Below are positions 34,690-44,320 of a DNA stretch of 64,000 nucleotides, one piece after another (position 1 is the stretch's first letter; every line of letters starts with the position of its first letter). The stretch is from assembly GCF_018343535.1 (NCBI RefSeq), contig NZ_JAGYPF010000004.1, positions 455,666 through 519,665 of the forward strand, written 5' to 3'. The notes under the pieces are model-generated. The model made no database searches, was not told the origin of the DNA, and saw nothing but the letters and a program-made list of their open reading frames with translations. The position numbers and the translations under genes are program-made. Source of the stretch: Neobacillus rhizophilus. Its GTDB lineage: Bacteria > Bacillota > Bacilli > Bacillales > Cytobacillaceae.

Positions 34690-35643
34690 TTGAAATCGTA
34701 TATTTTAAAAAGAATTCTTTCTCTTATTCCAGTTCTTCTCATCGTATCGATTGTCGTTTTCATGATTATCCATTTAACACCAGGAGACCCAGCAGCCGTG
34801 ATACTTGGTCCTGAAGCAAGTCACGAAGATGTCAAGCAATTGCAAGAGGAGCTAGGACTAAATGACCCTGTTTATCAGCAATATTTCCATTGGGTTGAAG
34901 GTGTTTTCCAAGGAAACTTGGGCGATTCATTTTTTATGGATAAACCGGTAACGGAGGCGATCTTAGAGCATCTTGGTCCTACCATATCATTAGCCATTTT
35001 GTCTCAAATTACAGCTATTCTTATTGCCTTGCCTTTAGGAATTATGGCTGCTAGAAAGCGGGGAACGGCGACTGACCAAACGTTTATGGGTCTTTCCTTG
35101 CTGGGCATTTCTATCCCCCATTTTCTCTTCGGATTATTTTTAATTATTATTTTGGCTATTAACTTAAGGTGGCTTCCGGTAGCCGGGTATAAGCCTTTGA
35201 GCGCCGGATTTTGGGAACATATTAAATATCTGATCATGCCAGCTATTGCCTTAGGTACCGGCCAAGCCGCACTTATTGCACGGATGACTCGGTCTTCCAT
35301 GGTCGAAACGTTGAATTTAAATTTTATTAAAACGGCTCGATCAAAAGGACTTCATGAGAGAAAAGTCATCTATAAGCACACTTTAAGAAATGCGTTTATC
35401 CCGATCTTAACAGTCATTGGGCAAACCTTTGGAACGCTTGTTGCCGGAGCTGCCGTTACCGAGACGGTGTTTAATATTCCTGGCATTGGCCAATTAATCA
35501 TCAATTCCGTTGAACGAAGAGACTACATGGTCATCCAGGGTACGGTTTTAATGGTTACTTTAACCTATGTTTTGATCAATTTATTAGTTGACTTACTCTA
35601 TGGTGTCATCGACCCACGGGTACGACTAAAGAAAGAATCGTAA
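34690..35643 (+). CDS. Dipeptide/oligopeptide ABC permease (DppB-like)
   Basis: 317 residues, six membrane helices, with the DppB opening (YILKRILSLIPVLLIVSIVVF), the GDPA motif and the EAA loop (ARSKGLHERKVIYKHTLRNAFIPILT) that docks the ATPases. TTG 34690 is chosen: AAGGAGG lies ten bases upstream, and an upstream in-frame extension has no membrane-protein character. The 179-base gap after the binding-protein gene contains short complementary G/C blocks (GGGGTGACCCC) that may set the expression ratio between lipoprotein and permease. Confidence 0.9.
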   Translation: MKSYILKRILSLIPVLLIVSIVVFMIIHLTPGDPAAVILGPEASHEDVKQLQEELGLNDPVYQQYFHWVEGVFQGNLGDSFFMDKPVTEAILEHLGPTISLAILSQITAILIALPLGIMAARKRGTATDQTFMGLSLLGISIPHFLFGLFLIIILAINLRWLPVAGYKPLSAGFWEHIKYLIMPAIALGTGQAALIARMTRSSMVETLNLNFIKTARSKGLHERKVIYKHTLRNAFIPILTVIGQTFGTLVAGAAVTETVFNIPGIGQLIINSVERRDYMVIQGTVLMVTLTYVLINLLVDLLYGVIDPRVRLKKES

Positions 35644-35671
35644 AAAATTTGCTCTGACTGGAGGAAATCGA

Positions 35672-36574
35672 ATGGAAGTAGCTGTTGAAAAGAGACGAGA
35701 ATTGAGCGATTTTAGACGAGATATTAACCGAGAACGGAGACGTTTGTTTGTCCGCCGGTTTTTTTCCAATAAATTGACGGTTACCGGAAGTGTCATTATC
35801 CTTCTTACCTTACTGGTTACCTTATTGGGACCTTTACTCTCGTCCTATACTCCCTATGAAATGGTAGTAACTAGCAGATTAAAAGCTCCAAGTGCAGATC
35901 ATCTTTTTGGAACAGATAATTTAGGTCGGGACTTATTTGCACGAGTCGTATATGGGGCAAGGGCATCTATGGGAGTTGGACTTTCTGTTGCCATCATTAC
36001 ATCGGTATTAGGCATGATTATCGGTTTATATTCCGCTTATTATAAGGTGTTAGATCATGTTTTAATGAGGATTTGTGATGGATTAATGGCTTTTCCTGCT
36101 ATTTTATTAGCAATCGCATTAATGGCAGCATTAGGAACGAAAATTGATAATGTCATTATTGCATTGGCCGCAGTATTTACCCCTTATGTTGCTCGGGTAG
36201 TACGTTCAGCAGCTTTAGTAGTAAGAGAACAAACCTATATTGAAGCGATGAAGGCACAAGGGGCTTCCTCCATGAGAATTATTTGGGGGCATATAGCACC
36301 TAATACTCTATCCCCATTAATTGTCTACTCTACCTTTATCTTCGCTGATGCGATTATTATTGAAGCCGGTTTGAGCTTTTTAGGTGTGGGTGTTCCGGCA
36401 CCGGATCCAAGCTGGGGCAACATCCTTTTTGATGGCAAATTGGTTATTTTTAATGCTTGGTGGATGACCTTTTTCCCAGGGGTGGCCATTATTTTAAGTG
36501 TATTAGGCTTGAACCTGTTTGGTGATGGGTTGAGAGACTTGTTAGACCCGCATACAAACCATGCCAAGAAATAA
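35672..36574 (+). CDS. Dipeptide/oligopeptide ABC permease (DppC-like)
   Basis: 300 residues. N-terminal OppC-type segment (RRFFSNKLTVTGSVIILLTLLVTLLGPLL), HLFGTDNLGRDLFARVVYGAR motif, and the EAA loop KAQGASSMRIIWGHIAPNTLSPLIV. Pairs with the DppB-like protein to form the pore. ATG with TGGAGG. 28 bases after its partner. Confidence 0.9.
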   Translation: MEVAVEKRRELSDFRRDINRERRRLFVRRFFSNKLTVTGSVIILLTLLVTLLGPLLSSYTPYEMVVTSRLKAPSADHLFGTDNLGRDLFARVVYGARASMGVGLSVAIITSVLGMIIGLYSAYYKVLDHVLMRICDGLMAFPAILLAIALMAALGTKIDNVIIALAAVFTPYVARVVRSAALVVREQTYIEAMKAQGASSMRIIWGHIAPNTLSPLIVYSTFIFADAIIIEAGLSFLGVGVPAPDPSWGNILFDGKLVIFNAWWMTFFPGVAIILSVLGLNLFGDGLRDLLDPHTNHAKK

Positions 36575-36623
36575 TCGAACAATCTGGGTTTGAAAAGCTA
36601 GTTTTGAAAGGAGGATACGAATA

Positions 36624-37625
36624 ATGGGCGACCACTTATTAGAAGTAAACAACCTTAAAACTCATTTCCGAACTGAAAGAGGGAAGGTTACAGCAGTTGA
36701 TGGTATTTCCTTTCATGTCGATCGTGGTGAAGTGTTAGCCATTGTTGGGGAATCTGGATGCGGAAAGAGTGTGACAGCACAGTCGATTTTACGATTGTTT
36801 GAAGAAAAAGGGGTAACGTCTTACGATGGTGAGATTAATTTTGAAGGAAAAAACCTTTTAAAAATATCGGATTCTGAAATGAGGAAGATTAGGGGAAATG
36901 ACATTTCTATGATCTTTCAAGATCCCTTAAGTTCTCTCAATCCTGTTTTTACGATTGGAGATCAAATCATGGAGCCGATTATGCTCCATCAGAAACTATC
37001 GAAGAAAGAAGCCTACGAACGAGCGATTGAAATGTTGAAATTAATTGGCATTCCAGCACCTGAACAAAGGGTTCATGAATATCCTCATCAAATTTCAGGC
37101 GGGATGCGGCAGCGGGTCATGATTGCCATTGCCCTTGCTTGTCAGCCCAAACTGTTGATAGCAGACGAACCGACCACCGCATTGGACGTGACGATCCAAT
37201 CGCAAATTTTGGAACTCATTGACAGTCTGAGACAGAAATTAGATATGGGAATTATGCTGATTACCCATGATTTGGGTGTGGTGGCCCAGCATTGTACACG
37301 CGTAGCCGTTATGTATTTAGGGGAAGTCGTGGAAGAAGGAGATGTGGAATCCTTATTCGAAAATCCGCTTCATCCATATACACAAGGGTTAATCAGCTCG
37401 ATACCTCAGCTTTTTGGAAATCGAAATAAAAAACTCTCCATTATTAAAGGAATGGTTCCATCCCTTAATGAAATTCCAAAGGGATGCAGATTCGCTCCAA
37501 GGTGCCCCTTTGCAGATGCAAAATGCATGAATGAAAAGCCAGAATTAGAAACGCTGGATCACAATAAAAGAATTAAGTGCTGGCATCATCAAACAATAAA
37601 GGGGGCTGTATCGAATGCAACATGA
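36624..37625 (+). CDS. Peptide ABC transporter ATPase (DppD/OppD-like)
   Basis: 333 residues: Walker A GESGCGKS, Q-loop DPLSSLNPV, signature ISGGMRQR, Walker B LLIADEPTTALD, switch His in ITHDLG, and the C-terminal Cys-rich peptide-transporter extension (CRFAPRCPFADAKC), which in relatives can bind an Fe-S cluster. Hydrolyses ATP to drive uptake. The last 11 bases overlap the next ATPase gene. Confidence 0.92.
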   Translation: MGDHLLEVNNLKTHFRTERGKVTAVDGISFHVDRGEVLAIVGESGCGKSVTAQSILRLFEEKGVTSYDGEINFEGKNLLKISDSEMRKIRGNDISMIFQDPLSSLNPVFTIGDQIMEPIMLHQKLSKKEAYERAIEMLKLIGIPAPEQRVHEYPHQISGGMRQRVMIAIALACQPKLLIADEPTTALDVTIQSQILELIDSLRQKLDMGIMLITHDLGVVAQHCTRVAVMYLGEVVEEGDVESLFENPLHPYTQGLISSIPQLFGNRNKKLSIIKGMVPSLNEIPKGCRFAPRCPFADAKCMNEKPELETLDHNKRIKCWHHQTIKGAVSNAT

Positions 37626-38670
37626 AGCATTGAAACTGGACAGTGACCATGGGAACGGTTCTTATGGAACCGCCGCCTTTGAAGCCCGGCCAATAATAGG
37701 GAATGCAAGAGAGAAGCTTCTTGATATTAAAGGAATCAAAAAATACTTCCCCGTGAAAAATACGATCGGGGTCACCAAAAAATATGTGAAAGCAGTCGAT
37801 GATGTGACCTTTCATTTATATGAAGGAGAGACATATGGATTGGTGGGCGAGTCTGGCTGCGGTAAAAGTACTCTTGGTCGTACGATTTTACGGTTGACTG
37901 ACCCGACGGATGGCGAGGTGTTTTTTGGAGGAACTGACATTTTTAAACTATCAAACTCAGAGTTTAGGAAACAACGGCAAAATTTACAAATGGTGTTTCA
38001 GGACCCGTATTCCTCGTTGAATCCCCGAAAAAGAATTGGAGACAGTATCGCTGAACCGATGGTGATTCACAATATCGGCACCAGTCAAGAACGGATGGAA
38101 AGGGTCTTCGACATTCTTGAAAAGGTAGGCTTACATGCAGACACTTATTATCGCTTTCCCCATGAATTTTCTGGCGGTCAGCGGCAAAGGATTGGGCTGG
38201 CGCGTGCATTAGTAGTGAACCCAAAGCTTGTCATCTGTGATGAACCAGTCTCGGCACTGGATGTATCCATTCAATCACAGATCATTAATCTTCTCGAAGA
38301 TTTACAGGAAGAATTTGGGCTGACCTACTTATTTGTAGCACATGACTTAAGTGTAGTAAGACATATTTCCGATCGAATTGGTGTCATGTACTTGGGGAAA
38401 ATGGTCGAGGAAGCCGAAACAGATGAACTTTTTGCCAATCCGCTTCATCCGTATACTAAAGCTTTGTTATCTTCCATTCCGCATCCAAATCCAAAAATAA
38501 AACAAGAAAAGATTATTTTAAAAGGAGAAATTCCTTCTCCTATTAATCCTCCTTCAGGGTGCAACTTTCATACTCGCTGTCCTTTAGCAACGGACATCTG
38601 TAAACAAGCCGTTCCAAAAAGAGTAGAGAAGAGACCAGGACATTTTGTGGCATGCCATTTAGCAGAGTAA
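37615..38670 (+). CDS. Peptide ABC transporter ATPase (DppF/OppF-like)
   Basis: 351 residues: Walker A GESGCGKST, Q-loop DPYSSLNPRKRIGDSI, signature FSGGQRQRIGLARAL, Walker B LVICDEPVSALD, AHDLSVV switch, and the CNFHTRCPLATDIC extension. Second nucleotide-binding subunit of the same transporter. Start inside the 3' end of the D-type gene (AAGGGGG upstream) implies coupled translation. Confidence 0.92.
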   Translation: MQHEALKLDSDHGNGSYGTAAFEARPIIGNAREKLLDIKGIKKYFPVKNTIGVTKKYVKAVDDVTFHLYEGETYGLVGESGCGKSTLGRTILRLTDPTDGEVFFGGTDIFKLSNSEFRKQRQNLQMVFQDPYSSLNPRKRIGDSIAEPMVIHNIGTSQERMERVFDILEKVGLHADTYYRFPHEFSGGQRQRIGLARALVVNPKLVICDEPVSALDVSIQSQIINLLEDLQEEFGLTYLFVAHDLSVVRHISDRIGVMYLGKMVEEAETDELFANPLHPYTKALLSSIPHPNPKIKQEKIILKGEIPSPINPPSGCNFHTRCPLATDICKQAVPKRVEKRPGHFVACHLAE

Positions 38671-38705
38671 TCGCAACTAAAAAATTATCTGAAACGGGTG
38701 ATGAA

Positions 38706-40031
38706 ATGAACGCAGAGATGAATGGTTTAATAGAAGAAATTTTTTCTGAGATGGTGGAATGGAGAAGAGATTTTCATAAACATGCCGAATCGGGCTGGCT
38801 TGAGTTCCGCACGTCTTCATTAGTTGCAGAAAAGCTGGAAGAATGGGGATATGAAGTGAAGATTGGGAAACAAGTCATTGACACCCAGGCAAGAATGGGT
38901 GTCCCTCCAGAAGAGATTTTACGGCAGCATGAGCAACGGGCGCTGGTGCAAGGAGCGAATGAAAAATGGCTGGAACATGTAAAAGGCGGCCATACCGGTG
39001 TGGTTGGTATTCTGGATACCAAGCGCCCTGGTCCAACAATTGGCCTGCGATTTGATATGGATGCGCTAGATTTAGTGGAGGCCAACGTTCCTGAACATGT
39101 ACCTGCTGCAATGGGATTTCGTTCGGTGAATGAAGGAATGATGCATGCATGCGGCCATGATGCCCATACTTCAATCGGATTAGGGTTGGCGAAATTATTT
39201 TCGCAAATTCGGGATCAGCTTTCAGGGAAAATTAAGCTGATTTTTCAGCCGGCAGAAGAGGGCGTCCGCGGAGCAAAATCAATGGTGGCTGCTGGTGTTC
39301 TAGATGATGTGGACGTTTTCCTTGCCAATCATATTGGCACCGGTGTGCCGCTGGGAGAGTATGTGTGCGCCAATAACGGCTACCTATCCACCACGAAAAT
39401 CGATGTCACCTTTACTGGAGTCGCATCCCATGCAGGCAAATGTCCGGAAGAAGGCAGAAATGCCTTACTTGCTGCGGCATCGGCGGTGCTTAACTTACAC
39501 GGAATTTCCCGCCATGGCGACGGTAATTCACGTATCAACGTCGGTGTTTTAAACGCAGGAACAGGAAGAAATATTATTCCGTCCTCTGCAAAGCTTAAGA
39601 TTGAAACCCGAGGTGATACCCCTGAAGTGAATGAATATATCTTAGCCAATGCTATCAATATTCTTAAAGGAACAGCAATGGCACATCAGGTGGAGGTAAA
39701 CATTGACATCGTCGGGGAAGCCAAATCAGTAGATTGTAGTCAGGAATTGGCAGAATTTGTTCAAGAATCCATTCATACTATAGAAGAAATCAGTCAAGTT
39801 CATTTGCTTTCAAATGAAAGTTCTGGTTCTGAAGATGCAACCTACATGATGGAAAAGGTCAAAAGCAACGGGGGATTGGCAACATACGGTGTCGTCGGAA
39901 CAACCCTTGCAGCCGGTCATCATAATGAAAAATTTGATATTGATGAACTTGGTATGAAGATTGGCGTAAAGGCATTAGCCCAAGTGGTATTAAACTCTAC
40001 TAAACTCAATATTAAAAAGGCATTAGTATAA
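38706..40031 (+). CDS. AbgA-like M20D amidohydrolase (second copy)
   Basis: 441 residues, full AbgA length. EWRRDFHKHAESGWLEFRTSSLV opening, the AbgA insertion VIDTQARMGVPPEEILRQHE, HVKGGHTGVVGILDTKRPGP, and metal-site motifs MMHACGHDAHTSIGLGL, FQPAEEGVRGAK and the late AGHHNEKFD. Catalytic subunit A of the p-aminobenzoyl-glutamate hydrolase type; its B partner is encoded at 41459. ATG 38706 chosen over an earlier ATG that overlaps the ATPase gene. Only about 40% identical by eye to the first AbgA copy, so the two probably differ in substrate. Confidence 0.85.
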   Translation: MNAEMNGLIEEIFSEMVEWRRDFHKHAESGWLEFRTSSLVAEKLEEWGYEVKIGKQVIDTQARMGVPPEEILRQHEQRALVQGANEKWLEHVKGGHTGVVGILDTKRPGPTIGLRFDMDALDLVEANVPEHVPAAMGFRSVNEGMMHACGHDAHTSIGLGLAKLFSQIRDQLSGKIKLIFQPAEEGVRGAKSMVAAGVLDDVDVFLANHIGTGVPLGEYVCANNGYLSTTKIDVTFTGVASHAGKCPEEGRNALLAAASAVLNLHGISRHGDGNSRINVGVLNAGTGRNIIPSSAKLKIETRGDTPEVNEYILANAINILKGTAMAHQVEVNIDIVGEAKSVDCSQELAEFVQESIHTIEEISQVHLLSNESSGSEDATYMMEKVKSNGGLATYGVVGTTLAAGHHNEKFDIDELGMKIGVKALAQVVLNSTKLNIKKALV

Positions 40032-40066
40032 GTTTTTTCCTAACTAAGGATAAGGGGTGTCAAACG

Positions 40067-41425
40067 ATGAAGAGTACGATTTCATTTGCAGCCACCGGTG
40101 ATTATCTACCTACACGACGAATTCCAAGTTATCAGGAAGAAAGTTTTCAAGCGATTGAAAAAGTGATCAAGCAAGCGGATGGAAGAATCACAAATCTTGA
40201 AATTAGTATTTTGCAAAATGAAGGTACCCCTGGAGCCATTCCAGGCGGTACTCACATCCGAACGACACCCGATCGTTTAGACGATCTAAAAGCCTATGGT
40301 TTTAATCTAGTTGGCACTGCAAACAACCATGCCTTTGACTATGGATATGACGGACTCGAAGCAACGAACCGTCATCTGGATGAAGCAGGCATACTCCATA
40401 CAGGAACCGGAGAGAACTTATATGAAGCAGGAAAGCCGATTTTCCTGGATACAACCGCTGGCCGTATTGGATTTATTTCCGTTTCGGTTGTTTCTCATTT
40501 AACCCACATGGCCACAGAACAAAGGCATAATATCAAAGGAAGACCTGGAATTAATGGTCTTCGCCATGTTCGTAAACATATGATTAGCTCTGAAGAACTC
40601 GCGGTGTTAAAGAACATTGCCGATAAAACAGAGGTAAATGCCTTCACCCAAATGTCCATCAATGAAGCCTTCATTCTGCCATTTCCTGAAGGGATTGTAC
40701 CTTTTGGAAGAGATCAATACGGTTACCCGATGTTATTTGAAGTCGGGGAGGAACAGGGCCTTGTAACTGAACCTAATGAAAAAGACATGCAGCGTATTGA
40801 AGGGGTTATCGATGATGCACTAAGACAAGCGGATTATGTACTGGTTAACTTTCATGCCCATGAAATGAAGGGGACGAATAAACGAATCGGAGCTGATTTT
40901 GTAGGAAAAGCTGCGAAACGATTTATTGATGCCGGTGCCCATAGTGTCATTGGCCATGGGCCGCATACATTGAGGGGAATTGAAATATACAAGGGAAGAC
41001 CGATTTTTCATAGTCTAGGAAACTTTATTTTTCAAAATGAAACCCTGGATGCCCTGCCGCAGGATTTTTATGATAACCATAATATTCCGAACGAATATGG
41101 CGTGATGAAGGCAATGGACAAGAAATCCCATAACGGTACAAAAGGATTATTGAGTATACCGGAAATGATGGAGTCTGTCCTTCCCTTCTGGACCATGAAA
41201 GACGGAGAGTTAGTCGAAATAATCTTATATCCGATTGAACTCTCTCATGGAAAGAAGCGCCATCAAAATGGATTCCCGGAAATTACAAAGAATGAATCCA
41301 TACTCAAAAGGCTTCAAGATTTATCGGAACCGTTTGGTACCAACATCATCATCGAAGATGGAATTGGCCGGATTTATGGGCAAGCAACCGCTGAGAGAGA
41401 GAAAGCAGAAGTGAAATTTGTCTAG
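40067..41425 (+). CDS. CapA-family protein (poly-gamma-glutamate synthesis-like)
   Basis: 452 residues. SFAATGDYLPTRRIP, GRITNLEISILQNEG, FNLVGTANNHAFDYGYDGLEATNRHLDEAG and later GAHSVIGHGPHTLRGIEIYKGRPIFHSLGNFIFQ are the metallophosphatase-like motifs (GD, N, NNH, GHGPH) of the CapA/PGA_cap domain. There is no signal peptide or membrane anchor, unlike true CapA, so it is cytoplasmic. CapA homologues are linked with poly-gamma-glutamate; here the gene sits between AbgA and AbgB genes, which hints at processing of glutamyl compounds. The reaction is unknown. ATG with AAGGGG upstream. Confidence 0.85.
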   Translation: MKSTISFAATGDYLPTRRIPSYQEESFQAIEKVIKQADGRITNLEISILQNEGTPGAIPGGTHIRTTPDRLDDLKAYGFNLVGTANNHAFDYGYDGLEATNRHLDEAGILHTGTGENLYEAGKPIFLDTTAGRIGFISVSVVSHLTHMATEQRHNIKGRPGINGLRHVRKHMISSEELAVLKNIADKTEVNAFTQMSINEAFILPFPEGIVPFGRDQYGYPMLFEVGEEQGLVTEPNEKDMQRIEGVIDDALRQADYVLVNFHAHEMKGTNKRIGADFVGKAAKRFIDAGAHSVIGHGPHTLRGIEIYKGRPIFHSLGNFIFQNETLDALPQDFYDNHNIPNEYGVMKAMDKKSHNGTKGLLSIPEMMESVLPFWTMKDGELVEIILYPIELSHGKKRHQNGFPEITKNESILKRLQDLSEPFGTNIIIEDGIGRIYGQATAEREKAEVKFV

Positions 41426-41458
41426 AAAAATTAGCGGTAAATGGAGGGAGAAGTGGTT

Positions 41459-42901
41459 TTGAAGCAAGTTGATTGGGTCAACGAATATATCGACCAAACA
41501 CAGGAGAAATGGAAGAAAATCAGTGGCTTTATCTGGGAAAATCCTGAAACAAGATTTCAGGAATACATCTCCAGTAAGTATCTATGTGAGCAGTTAGAGA
41601 AAGAGGGATTTAAGGTAACAAGCGGTGTTGTAGGAATCGAAACAGCTTTTATCGGTGAATTTGGTGAAGGGAAACCAGTAATAGGTTTCTTAGGAGAGTA
41701 TGACGCATTATCCGGATTGAGCCAAACATGTGATGTAGACTTTCAGGAAGCCGTTCAGCCTGGTGGCAATGGGCATGGTTGTGGTCATAATTTATTAGGG
41801 ACCGGTGCTTTAGCAGCAGCTTCCGCATTGAAAAAATATATCGAGGAGAATCAATTAAAAGGAACGGTTCGCTTCTATGGCTGTCCTGGTGAGGAAGGCG
41901 GATCAGGAAAAACCTTTATGGCCCGTGAAGGGGTATTTGAAGATGTGGATTTTGCATTGACATGGCACCCAAATAGCCGTACCGGTGTTCAGGGGTGCAG
42001 TTCATTAGCCAACATCCAAGTCTATTTTAAGTTTAAGGGTAGAAGCGCTCATGCCGCAGCCACTCCCCATCTAGGAAGAAGTGCTTTGGATGCCGTGGAA
42101 CTCATGAATATTGGGGCTAATTATATGCGTGAACATGTCAGCCAAGAAGCACGGATCCACTATGCCATCACCAACTCTGGCGGTATTTCACCAAATGTGG
42201 TTCAGTCAGAGGCTGAGGTACTATACCTTGTGCGTGATCAGAATATGAACAAAACCAAGAAAATCTATGACCGACTATGTAAGATTGCTAAAGGGGCCGC
42301 TTTAATGACGGAGACTGAGGTTGAAATTCATTTTGATAAAGCTTGCTCCAACTATAATCCAAATTATACGTTAGGTAAAGTATTGGAACAATCTCTTCAA
42401 GAGGTGGGGATGCCTTCCTATTCGACAGAAGAATATCAATTTGCCAAGCAGATTTGGAATACATTAACGGATGCGGAAAAACAAAATGGTGAGTATTTCC
42501 AGGCAGTTAGTTCTAAAAGATTCCCGATTCATCCTGAAGGTCCCTTCCTATCTGCTGAGCCTATTCCTTTTGACGGAAAGGGATTCCTCTCCGGCTCCAC
42601 TGATGTAGGCGATGTAAGCTGGATTACGCCAACGGCCCAATGTATGTATACGACTTCTGCTTTGGGGACAGTGCTTCACAGCTGGCAAATGGTCACCCAA
42701 GGAAAGTCTTCCATTTCCCACAAAGGGTTGCTGCAGGTTTCTAAAGCATTGGCGTTAACAGCCATTAAAGCATTGGAAAATCAGGAAATCATCGAGCAAG
42801 CCAAAAAGGAATTACAAGCACAACTGGCGGAACACCCATACCAATGTCCGATTCCGTCTGGAGTAATTCCTACTATATTAAAGGAAAGTCTATTAGTGTA
42901 A
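41459..42901 (+). CDS. abgB: AbgB-like p-aminobenzoyl-glutamate hydrolase subunit B
   Basis: 480 residues versus 481 in E. coli AbgB, with very strong motif identity: IGFLGEYDALSGLSQ, NGHGCGHNLLGTGALAAA, FYGCPGEEGGSGKTFM, ALTWHPNSRTG, AHAAATPHLGRSALDAVELM, HYAITNSGGISPNVVQ, STDVGDVSW, HSWQ. An M20D metallopeptidase-type subunit which with AbgA cleaves p-aminobenzoyl-glutamate, a folate breakdown product. TTG 41459 follows GGAGGGAG at eight bases; the ATG at 41441 lies inside that site. Closed by a terminator 7 bases after the stop. Confidence 0.88.
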   Translation: MKQVDWVNEYIDQTQEKWKKISGFIWENPETRFQEYISSKYLCEQLEKEGFKVTSGVVGIETAFIGEFGEGKPVIGFLGEYDALSGLSQTCDVDFQEAVQPGGNGHGCGHNLLGTGALAAASALKKYIEENQLKGTVRFYGCPGEEGGSGKTFMAREGVFEDVDFALTWHPNSRTGVQGCSSLANIQVYFKFKGRSAHAAATPHLGRSALDAVELMNIGANYMREHVSQEARIHYAITNSGGISPNVVQSEAEVLYLVRDQNMNKTKKIYDRLCKIAKGAALMTETEVEIHFDKACSNYNPNYTLGKVLEQSLQEVGMPSYSTEEYQFAKQIWNTLTDAEKQNGEYFQAVSSKRFPIHPEGPFLSAEPIPFDGKGFLSGSTDVGDVSWITPTAQCMYTTSALGTVLHSWQMVTQGKSSISHKGLLQVSKALALTAIKALENQEIIEQAKKELQAQLAEHPYQCPIPSGVIPTILKESLLV

Positions 42902-42907
42902 AGTTGT

Positions 42908-42943
42908 GGGGCTGCTTAATGATAAGTTAAGCGGCCCTCCTTT
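42908..42943 (+). terminator. Terminator of the AbgA-Opp-AbgB operon
   Basis: GGGGCTGCTTAA / TTAAGCGGCCCT imperfect stem around TGATAAG, then CCTTTAT. Confidence 0.65.
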
Positions 42944-43073
42944 ATAGCTGGTAGCCAGTTAGAAATGATGTCATTAAATTTCTAAATGATTTCCATTAAT
43001 ATTATTAATTTCAGTTATCAAAAACAATCAAGTATGATGTTTTACAAGAACGATAGAGACTGGAGTGAGCCCT

Positions 43074-44297
43074 ATGAAATACAGTTACATATCTCATTTA
43101 TATTGTCCCAAATGCAGCAACACTTTTTCACACGAACAGAAAAATCAGTTATGTACCTGTGGATCACCGTTATTAGTGGAATACGATTTAGAACAACTAG
43201 GCAAGGAACTTTCCAAAGAAGATTTAGTTGGTAGAGTATCCAGCTTGTGGAGGTATCATGAACTGCTTCCTGTTGGTGATGAGAGTGATGTCGTTACATT
43301 AGGTGAAGGGATGACTCCGCTTATTAAGATGCCTGCTATGGGTGAAGATATGAAAATAGCAAACTTGTGGATGAAAGACGAGGGAATCATACCGACGGGA
43401 ACATTTAAAGCTCGTGGAGCAGCAGTAGGAGTATCCAAAGCAAAAGAGTTAGGTGTAACAGAACTTGCCATGCCTACCAATGGAAATGCGGGAGCTGCTT
43501 GGTCACTTTATGCGGCAAGAGGAGGAATCCAATCTACCATCGTTATGCCAATTGATGCACCCAAAATTACTAGAAATGAATCAGCGATCTCGGGTTCAAA
43601 CTTATATCTTGTTGATGGACTAATCAGTGATGCAGGAAAAATTGTGGCGCAGTCGGTTGCAGAACATGGTTTATTCGATGCATCGACCTTAAAGGAACCA
43701 TACCGGATTGAAGGTAAAAAGACGATGGGACTCGAGATCGCCGAACAAATGGATTGGAAGCTGCCCGACGTCATTTTATATCCAACAGGCGGCGGCGTAG
43801 GGATTATTGGTATTTATAAGGCACTTACTGAACTGAAAAAGTTGGGCTGGGTGGAAGGAGAACTTCCTCGCCTGGTCGCTGTTCAAGCAGAAGGCTGTGC
43901 CCCGATCGTTAAAGCATGGGAGGAAGGAAGGTCAGAATCAGAGTTCTGGAATGATTCTAAGACGGTTGCATTCGGAATTAATGTTCCAAAAGCATTGGGT
44001 GACTTTTTAGTCCTTGAAGCCATTTATCAAACAAATGGTTGTGCTGTTGCGATTGAGGATGAGGCGCTTTTGGCGGAACAAAAGACCCTGGCCAGCCTCG
44101 AGGGAGCATTCGTTTGCCCCGAGGGAGCTGCAACGTTTGTCGCAGCTCGCAGATTAAGAGAACAAGGCTGGATTAAAGAGCAAGAGATCGTTGTTGCCCT
44201 GAATACCGGAATGGGAATTAAGTATCCCGACACCATTACCGTTGAGGTGCCGATCTTACAAAAAGGGGACACAATTAAGAAGAGTATTAAATCATAA
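43074..44297 (+). CDS. Threonine synthase-like PLP enzyme
   Basis: 407 residues. A small Zn-ribbon-like N-terminus (CPKC...CTCG), then fold-type II PLP motifs: LGEGMTPL, GTFKARGAAVGVSKA with the Schiff-base Lys, PTNGNAGAAWSLYAA, YPTGGGVGIIG, and LNTGMGIKYPD. Family threonine synthase (phosphohomoserine to threonine). Its place among amidohydrolase and peptide-uptake genes rather than with hom/thrB suggests a specialised lyase on a related amino acid; that is inference. ATG 43074 follows TGGAG; GTG 43065 sits inside that site. Separate transcript from the preceding operon. Confidence 0.8.
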   Translation: MKYSYISHLYCPKCSNTFSHEQKNQLCTCGSPLLVEYDLEQLGKELSKEDLVGRVSSLWRYHELLPVGDESDVVTLGEGMTPLIKMPAMGEDMKIANLWMKDEGIIPTGTFKARGAAVGVSKAKELGVTELAMPTNGNAGAAWSLYAARGGIQSTIVMPIDAPKITRNESAISGSNLYLVDGLISDAGKIVAQSVAEHGLFDASTLKEPYRIEGKKTMGLEIAEQMDWKLPDVILYPTGGGVGIIGIYKALTELKKLGWVEGELPRLVAVQAEGCAPIVKAWEEGRSESEFWNDSKTVAFGINVPKALGDFLVLEAIYQTNGCAVAIEDEALLAEQKTLASLEGAFVCPEGAATFVAARRLREQGWIKEQEIVVALNTGMGIKYPDTITVEVPILQKGDTIKKSIKS

Positions 44298-44320
44298 GCA
44301 AATCATGCTGATAACTAAAA

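Noticed and set aside
43065..44297. T-box or threonine leader before the threonine synthase-like gene
   Set aside because: The 170-base upstream gap has no T-box sequence, specifier loop or leader peptide with Thr/Ile codons.
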